A stretch of 60,203 bases of DNA from an uncultured Pelagibacteraceae bacterium (GTDB taxonomy: Bacteria > Pseudomonadota > Alphaproteobacteria > Pelagibacterales > Pelagibacteraceae). Below the pieces are notes generated by a model, which was not told where the DNA came from, did no database searches, and saw nothing but the letters and a program-made list of their open reading frames with translations. The position numbers and the translations under genes were made by a program. Below, one piece after another: positions 55,331-60,203 of the stretch; positions within the stretch are counted from its first letter, which is position 1, and each line of letters starts with the position of its first letter. The stretch covers positions 96,831-157,033 of the forward strand of contig CACHWN010000001.1 in the NCBI GenBank assembly GCA_902583585.1. The letters are read 5' to 3'.

Positions 55331-57883
55331 ATGAGAAAAAAAATCATTATTACAGGTGGATTAGGTTATATAGGTACCGAGCTATGTAAACTATATTCTG
55401 GTGTCAGCCGATATCATTCAATTATAGTGTTCGATAACAGATTTATTTCTGAAAGAGTGAACCAAATTCGTAAATGGAATATGGAGTTTATACAAGGAGA
55501 TATTCTAGACAAAAAATTAATAAAAGAATTATTTAAAAACGCTCATGTAGTTCACCACTTAGCTGGCGTAACAAATGTTCCTAGAACAGCAAATGAATCA
55601 AATGTAGAACTAGATGAAAAGATCAAATTGGTTGGACAAGAGGGTACTCAAAATATTTTAGACTCAATAAGTGATCAATGTAAAATAATTTTTCCGTCAA
55701 CACATGTAGTTTACGAGGGAATTGATAAAGTAAAAACTGACTTATCTGAAAATGAAGATTTAAAACCTGTTTTATCTTACTCATCTTCAAAAGCCTTTAA
55801 CGAAGAACAATTAAAAAAATCAGGGAAAAATTATGTAATTTTAAGATTGGGATCTGTTTATGGGTACTCTGGTGACAGTATGCGAACGGATATAATGCCT
55901 AACTTGTTTTCAAAAATCGCATCTCAAAATGGAGTAATCAAATTATTTTCAGGAGGAAGGCAGATAAAAAGCTTGGTTCCACTTATTGATGTTGCAAGGT
56001 GTTTTAAGTTTATGGAAGAAAAAAATGAAATAAAATTTCAATTATTCAATCTAGTAAAAGACACTATATCGGTAAAGGATGTTGCAGAAATCTGTAAAAA
56101 AAATAACCCAAAGACAATTTTGAAAGAAACAAATGATGAAATACCTAATTTAGGCTTCTCGTTATCCAATACAAAATTACTAAGTACTGGGTTTAAATTT
56201 CTTTATAATCTAGAAAATAATATTTCAGAAATGATACAAAAGTGGTCAAAACAAATAATAATAAAGAATCTAGAATATGTAAAAGAGGGTGAAAATATTT
56301 TCTTAGACGAGAGAGGTAAAATAAGTAATCATGAATTAACCGAACCAATCAACCTTATAGGATTAATAGAATCAAAAAAAGGTACTTTAAGAGCAAATCA
56401 TTACCATCCTCAGCAAGAACAAAAATGTTTATTTACTAAAGGCCAAATTATAGAGGTGTTTCAGGATATCATATCCCACGATGCGCCTAAAGTAACGCAG
56501 GTTGTTAATGCTGGACAATTATCAGTTATAAAACCCAATGTTGCTCACACAATGATTTTTACTAAGGATAGTACTTTCTTAAATTTAGTACGAGGAGACA
56601 GGGATCAAGAAAATTATGGAATTACTCATACAATAAAACATGTTTTTGTAGATCAAGAAGAGAAAAACTTATTATTATCTTGTTATAAGTTTGAATGTAG
56701 ATCTTGTGGAAACACAAACCTAAAAAGAGTTGTGTCCTTAGGTTATCAGCCCTTAGCAAATAATTTATTAAAAAAACAAAATGAAAAATGTGAGTTATAT
56801 CCACTTGAGTTAAATTATTGTGAAAATTGTCACAATTGTCAGCTTTCTGTTTCTGTTAATCCAAAAAAAATGTTTTCAAATTATCTTTACACTTCATCGA
56901 CTTCAGATATATTTAAAGAACATTTTATTAATGCTTCAAAAAAGTATATTAAAGATTTTAAATTAAACAAAAAAAAATCTTACATTATTGATATTGGAAG
57001 TAATGATGGTATTGCTCTAAGACCATTTTTAGAACAAGGATTTAAAAATATTTTAGGAGTAGAACCTGCAAAAAACTTAGCAAAATTAGCTAATAAAAAT
57101 AAAATAAAAACTTTTAACGGGTTTTTAAATAAAGAAAACCTAAAAAAGATTAAGAAAAATGCTGATTTAATCTTAGCTTCAAACGTATTTGCTCATGCTG
57201 ATGATTTAAAAGCAATGACAGAGTGTATGCTTAAACTTTTAAGTAAGAAAGGAACTATAATTATAGAAGTTCAATATTTACTTAACACTTTAAAAGATCT
57301 TACGTTTGATAATATTTACCATGAACACTATAACTACTGGTCTTTAACCTCTTTAATAAACTTTTTTAAAAAGTTTGAAGTGAAAATTTATAAATCGGAA
57401 AAAGTCGAAACTCATGGAGGCTCAATCAGAGTTTACTTAAAGAAAGATCAAAAAGTAAAAATAGAAAAAAGTGTAATACAAATGCTTAAAGAAGAGGAAA
57501 AATTTGGGATAAAAAAATTTAAAACATATAAAATATTTGGTGAAAAAGTTTATAAGATAAGAGAAAATATAAGAAAAAATTTAAAAAAATTAAAGAATAG
57601 TAATACCAAAATTATTGGATATGGAGCCCCTGCTAAAGCAACAACTGCACTTAATTTTTTTGGAATATCGAATGAAATTGACTTTATAGTTGAAGATAAC
57701 AAACTAAAACACAATAAATTTATTCCAGGAGTGAAAATTCCTATAAAGAATAAATCTCACATAAAAAGTAGAAAAAATACACTCATAGTTTTAGCTTGGA
57801 ATTTTTACAACGATATTAAAAAAAATAATTCTAGTCTTTCGGAAAATATTATAAATATTAAAGATTTAGAGATTAATAATTAG
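55331..57883 (+). CDS. Three-domain sugar-modifying fusion: NAD-epimerase/dehydratase, cupin, C-methyltransferase
   Basis: An 850-residue fusion. (1) Residues 1-305 are an extended SDR nucleotide-sugar epimerase/dehydratase with GGLGYIG (9-15), Ser/Thr at 123-124 and Tyr150-x3-Lys154. (2) Residues about 310-450 are an RmlC-like cupin (LRANHYHPQQEQ and IKPNVAHTMIF carry the His-rich strands). (3) Residues about 455-850 are a sugar C-methyltransferase with a zinc site (Cys456, Cys459, Cys497, Cys500), the SAM loop IDIGSNDG (553-560) and IYHEHYNYWS (662-671), the catalytic Tyr/Glu/His region of TcaB9-type enzymes. The three activities are normally separate proteins of branched deoxysugar synthesis. 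Substrate unknown. Confidence 0.85.
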   Translation: MRKKIIITGGLGYIGTELCKLYSGVSRYHSIIVFDNRFISERVNQIRKWNMEFIQGDILDKKLIKELFKNAHVVHHLAGVTNVPRTANESNVELDEKIKLVGQEGTQNILDSISDQCKIIFPSTHVVYEGIDKVKTDLSENEDLKPVLSYSSSKAFNEEQLKKSGKNYVILRLGSVYGYSGDSMRTDIMPNLFSKIASQNGVIKLFSGGRQIKSLVPLIDVARCFKFMEEKNEIKFQLFNLVKDTISVKDVAEICKKNNPKTILKETNDEIPNLGFSLSNTKLLSTGFKFLYNLENNISEMIQKWSKQIIIKNLEYVKEGENIFLDERGKISNHELTEPINLIGLIESKKGTLRANHYHPQQEQKCLFTKGQIIEVFQDIISHDAPKVTQVVNAGQLSVIKPNVAHTMIFTKDSTFLNLVRGDRDQENYGITHTIKHVFVDQEEKNLLLSCYKFECRSCGNTNLKRVVSLGYQPLANNLLKKQNEKCELYPLELNYCENCHNCQLSVSVNPKKMFSNYLYTSSTSDIFKEHFINASKKYIKDFKLNKKKSYIIDIGSNDGIALRPFLEQGFKNILGVEPAKNLAKLANKNKIKTFNGFLNKENLKKIKKNADLILASNVFAHADDLKAMTECMLKLLSKKGTIIIEVQYLLNTLKDLTFDNIYHEHYNYWSLTSLINFFKKFEVKIYKSEKVETHGGSIRVYLKKDQKVKIEKSVIQMLKEEEKFGIKKFKTYKIFGEKVYKIRENIRKNLKKLKNSNTKIIGYGAPAKATTALNFFGISNEIDFIVEDNKLKHNKFIPGVKIPIKNKSHIKSRKNTLIVLAWNFYNDIKKNNSSLSENIINIKDLEINN

Positions 57884-58406
57884 TTACTAGGTTTTTCCAA
57901 ATTTCGAAAATATTTCTTATACTTTCAAAAAAATATTTCAAATAAAATTCAGAGATCGGAAAATAATTTATTATAAAACTTTGTGAAAAATATAAAATAC
58001 GTGATAAAGCTATCACAAAGAAAATAAATACAAGTAGTGAATTATAAAATCCAAAAGAAACTTTACCTTTTTCTTGTTTGCTAATCTTTTTTTCAGGCTG
58101 TGCGTCGTTAATTTTTATACCATGCTTTTTTGCTAAATATTCAGGTGAGTATAAACTGATCTCTCTTGGTTTTTTTGGAGCAGTCTTTTTTACTTTTTTT
58201 GGTTTTTCTATTTTTTGTTTAGTTGGCTGAGGTTTTGAAGCTATTTTTTTTGCACGAGGAATTGATTGAGTTTTTTTAATTTCACCCACAGGGTATTGTC
58301 TCCATTTATTTCCACATGAGCCACATTGCACCATCCTTCCAGATGCAGTTATGGCGCTATCAGGAACTACAAATTTTTTACTACATGAATTACAAGTCAA
58401 AATCAT
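57873..58406 (-). CDS. Zinc-ribbon (MJ0042-type) membrane protein
   Basis: A 177-residue protein with an N-terminal zinc ribbon (Cys5, Cys8, Cys28, Cys31 in ILTCNSCSKKF and VQCGSCGNKW). A long Lys/Pro-rich linker follows (about 42-120), then one hydrophobic helix (about 122-145). This layout is common in alphaproteobacterial proteins of unknown function. The 3' end overlaps the fusion gene by 11 nt on the other strand. Confidence 0.75.
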   Translation of the reverse strand: MILTCNSCSKKFVVPDSAITASGRMVQCGSCGNKWRQYPVGEIKKTQSIPRAKKIASKPQPTKQKIEKPKKVKKTAPKKPREISLYSPEYLAKKHGIKINDAQPEKKISKQEKGKVSFGFYNSLLVFIFFVIALSRILYFSQSFIINYFPISEFYLKYFFESIRNIFEIWKNLVTNY

Positions 58407-58460
58407 ACAAATTCAATAATACTGCTATTTATATAAATTACACGAGAAATTAAATACTTT

Positions 58461-58489
58461 TTTACTTTGTAAAGTTTTTGCTGTATATC
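58461..58489 (+). promoter_or_regulatory. Candidate promoter of tRNA-Val / tRNA-Asp
   Basis: TTTACT (58461-58466), a 17-base spacer and TATATC (58484-58489), placing the transcript start about 10 nt before tRNA-Val. Spacing is ideal and the hexamers are moderate matches to the sigma70 consensus. Confidence 0.45.
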
Positions 58490-58506
58490 TCGTTTTTATT
58501 TAATAG

Positions 58507-58582
58507 GGGCGGTTAGCTCAGTTGGTAGAGCATCTCGTTTACACCGAGAGGGTCATAGGTTCGAGTCCTTTACCGCCCACCA
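58507..58582 (+). tRNA. tRNA-Val (anticodon UAC)
   Basis: A 76-nt cloverleaf with acceptor arms GGGCGGT/ACCGCCC, anticodon stem TCTCG/CGAGA, loop TTTACAC giving UAC, T-loop TTCGAGT and encoded CCA. The T stem (ATAGG/CCTTT) contains one T-T mismatch at its second pair. Located 7 nt before tRNA-Asp. Confidence 0.96.
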
Positions 58583-58589
58583 TTAAATT

Positions 58590-58667
58590 GGGGGTGTAGC
58601 TCAGTTTGGTTAGAGCGCCTGCCTGTCACGCAGGAGGTCGCGGGTTCGAGTCCCGTCACTCCCGCCA
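58590..58667 (+). tRNA. tRNA-Asp (anticodon GUC)
   Basis: A 78-nt cloverleaf with acceptor arms GGGGGTG/CACTCCC (one G-T pair), anticodon stem CCTGC/GCAGG, loop CTGTCAC giving GUC, T arm GCGGG/CCCGT with TTCGAGT, and encoded CCA. The Val-Asp pair before nuoA is a conserved alphaproteobacterial arrangement. Confidence 0.97.
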
Positions 58668-58792
58668 CTACTTGATAATGATTTTCATCTAGGCGGACAT
58701 AAATCAATACATATCAATCAACATTAATGCTTCCATCTGTCCTGTACTCTTTAGATTAAAATGTTATAAATAAACTATATTAATATAAGAAT

Positions 58793-58813
58793 CCTCAAAC
58801 TACGGTATTGAGG
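58793..58813. repeat. Short hairpin in the nuoA leader region
   Basis: CCTCAA (58793-58798) and TTGAGG (58808-58813) can form a 6-bp stem with a 9-nt loop, ending 19 nt before the nuoA ATG. It is GC-richer than its surroundings. It may be a leader stem or the terminator of the tRNA transcript, although no T-run follows. Nothing else recognisable lies in the 165-nt gap between tRNA-Asp and nuoA. Confidence 0.3.
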
Positions 58814-58832
58814 TAGATATTAGTTAAACAAA

Positions 58833-59201
58833 ATGATTTATAATTTTTTATCAGAATACTTATCAATAATAATATTTTTGTTTATCGCTCTTTTTTTGAG
58901 CGTAGGCTTCATTATTGCTAATTTTTTAGCATCCCCTTCTAACCCAGATCCAGAAAAATTATCTGCATATGAATGCGGATTCGAGGCATTTGATGACTCT
59001 AGGATGGAGTTCGATGTTAGATTCTATTTAGTAGCAATTTTATTCATTATTTTTGATTTAGAGATTGCATTTCTGTTTCCTTGGGCAATATCTTTAGGAA
59101 ATCTTGGTGCCACAGGTTTTTGGTCAATGATGATCTTTTTAAGTATTCTAACTATTGGATTTATTTACGAGTGGAAAAAGGGAGCTCTTGAATGGGAATA
59201 A
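58833..59201 (+). CDS. nuoA: NADH-quinone oxidoreductase subunit A
   Basis: A 122-residue membrane subunit of complex I with three helices (about 10-32, 66-88, 95-115). The conserved loop is [31 protein letters not shown]. First gene of the nuo operon, overlapping nuoB by 10 nt. Confidence 0.96.
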   Translation: MIYNFLSEYLSIIIFLFIALFLSVGFIIANFLASPSNPDPEKLSAYECGFEAFDDSRMEFDVRFYLVAILFIIFDLEIAFLFPWAISLGNLGATGFWSMMIFLSILTIGFIYEWKKGALEWE

Positions 59202-59728
59202 AATTCGGTTTCAATTCAGAAAGACAAAAGCAAATCCCTGAGGAATTTAAAGATCTTGCAAAAGATTTTGCTGAAAAAGGTTTTATAACAACATCTTCAG
59301 AAAATTTAATTAATTGGGCAAGAACAGGTTCACTGCACTGGATGACTTTCGGTCTAGCTTGCTGTGCAGTAGAAATGATGCAAACATCCATGCCAAGATA
59401 TGACTTAGAAAGATTTGGAGCAGCTCCAAGAGCCTCACCTAGGCAATCTGATGTGATGATAGTTGCTGGAACATTAACTAACAAAATGGCGCCAGCACTT
59501 AGAAAAGTTTACGATCAAATGCCAGAACCACGTTACGTTGTTTCTATGGGAAGCTGTGCTAATGGTGGTGGTTATTACCACTACTCTTATTCAGTCGTTA
59601 GAGGCTGTGATAAAATTGTGCCTGTAGATATTTATATTCCAGGCTGTCCCCCTTCAGCAGAAGCACTCTTATATGGTATTTTGCAGTTACAAAAAAAAAT
59701 TAGAAGGGAAGGAAATTTACAAAGATAA
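59192..59728 (+). CDS. nuoB: NADH-quinone oxidoreductase subunit B
   Basis: The subunit carrying cluster N2, next to the quinone site. The 178 residues contain the four ligand cysteines: Cys57-Cys58 in [11 protein letters not shown], one in [18 protein letters not shown] and one in [13 protein letters not shown]. Length is normal. It is followed one base later by nuoC. Confidence 0.97.
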   Translation: MGIKFGFNSERQKQIPEEFKDLAKDFAEKGFITTSSENLINWARTGSLHWMTFGLACCAVEMMQTSMPRYDLERFGAAPRASPRQSDVMIVAGTLTNKMAPALRKVYDQMPEPRYVVSMGSCANGGGYYHYSYSVVRGCDKIVPVDIYIPGCPPSAEALLYGILQLQKKIRREGNLQR

Positions 59729-60203
59729 ATGATTTTAGAAAATTTAAAAAAAATAGAGAACATAATTAATTCTGAATTATCAAGCAAAATTCAAAATTCT
59801 TTAATTGAAAACGATGAACTATTGTTAGAAATTAAAGAAAAGGATTTAATTGAGGTTATTCAATTTTTGAAATCTAATGAAAATTGTAAATTTAAACAAT
59901 TAATCGATATAGCAGGTGTCGATTTTCCCCAAGAGGAAAAACGTTTTAAACTTATTTATTTATTTTTGTCACATGAACACAATAATAGAGTAAAGCTTTC
60001 AATTAACTTTGAAATTAATCAAATAATTCAATCAATCACAAAAATCTTTCCATCTGCAAACTGGATGGAAAGAGAAGTCTTTGATATGTACGGAATTAAA
60101 TTCAAAAATCATCCAGATTTAAGAAGAATTTTGACTGATTATGGTTTCAAAGGTCACCCTTTGAGAAAAGACTTTCCTTTAACTGGTTTTAACGAAGTTA
60201 GAT
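59729..60203 (+). CDS. nuoC: NADH-quinone oxidoreductase subunit C, N-terminal part (runs off the window)
   Basis: The first 158 codons of the peripheral-arm subunit, starting ATG ATT TTA GAA right after the nuoB stop. The signature region reads WMEREVFDMYGIKFKNHPDL, then RRILTDYGFKGHPLRKDFPL, which is diagnostic of NuoC. Too long a reach for a stand-alone ORF call because it is cut by the window end. Confidence 0.95.
   Translation, partial: MILENLKKIENIINSELSSKIQNSLIENDELLLEIKEKDLIEVIQFLKSNENCKFKQLIDIAGVDFPQEEKRFKLIYLFLSHEHNNRVKLSINFEINQIIQSITKIFPSANWMEREVFDMYGIKFKNHPDLRRILTDYGFKGHPLRKDFPLTGFNEVR

Noticed and set aside
1-60203. CRISPR arrays, insertion sequences, prophage or integrase genes
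   Set aside because: No regularly spaced direct repeats, transposase, integrase or terminal inverted repeats were seen; the only accessory-looking segment is 54399-58406.

Overview
The window is a dense, strongly AT-rich bacterial chromosome segment. Genes run almost end to end with very short gaps, and many proteins are rich in Lys, Asn and Ile. Several gene clusters are typical of alphaproteobacteria: purF-cvpA, rpsF-rpsR-rplI-dnaB, fabD-fabG-acpP-gmk, lptF-lptG-lptD-surA-pdxA-rsmA, DUF2066-hdaA, DUF2155-NDUFA12, tig-clpP-clpX-lon, tRNA-Val-tRNA-Asp-nuoABC. Together with the extreme streamlining this points to a SAR11 / Pelagibacterales member. That assignment rests on gene content and composition, not on a database comparison.

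Layout. 1-6165 (minus strand): start of purF, cvpA, an RND-type exporter, dnaB, and ribosomal proteins L9, S18 and S6. 6266-8829 (plus): fatty acid genes fabD, fabG and acpP, then gmk. 8799-16061 (minus): LPS transport and outer membrane assembly (lptF, lptG, lptD, surA) with pdxA and rsmA. 16196-24901: pepA, ndk, purM/purN, a DUF2066 protein, hdaA, aspS, an orphan class II ribonucleotide reductase C-terminal domain, NDUFA12 and DUF2155. 24898-29932: accC, accB, aroQ, thiS, thiG and an RNase E/G. 30077-38782: PBP1A (mrcA), prfB with a programmed +1 frameshift, an AsmA/DUF3971 protein, tyrS, anmK and an alpha/beta hydrolase. 38913-45029: a complete iscR-sufBCDSU-sufT-iscA iron-sulfur operon with an IscR-type operator. 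45026-48505: glnA, a DMT transporter and a WecA/MraY-type transferase. 48535-54396: tRNA-Leu, tig, clpP, clpX and lon. 54399-58406: an accessory cassette with a GT17 glycosyltransferase, an 850-residue epimerase-cupin-methyltransferase fusion and a zinc-ribbon membrane protein. 58507-60203: tRNA-Val, tRNA-Asp and the start of the nuo (complex I) operon.

The main points for a second look are these. (1) The three-domain sugar-modifying fusion and its GT17 neighbour sit between lon and the nuo-linked tRNAs, where alphaproteobacteria usually carry an HU gene, and are driven from a perfect 21-bp dyad containing back-to-back TATAAT boxes. (2) Nine of ten convergent gene ends overlap, five of them by sharing one palindromic TTAA. 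(3) Several predicted promoters lie so close to their start codons that the mRNAs would be nearly leaderless, and tig begins 7 nt after a tRNA 3' end. (4) Recognisable alphaproteobacterial clusters appear to be missing members (radA/alr, fabF, holC, aat, hup). I found no CRISPR array, insertion sequence, prophage or rRNA gene. No stretch longer than about 170 bases lacks a gene.
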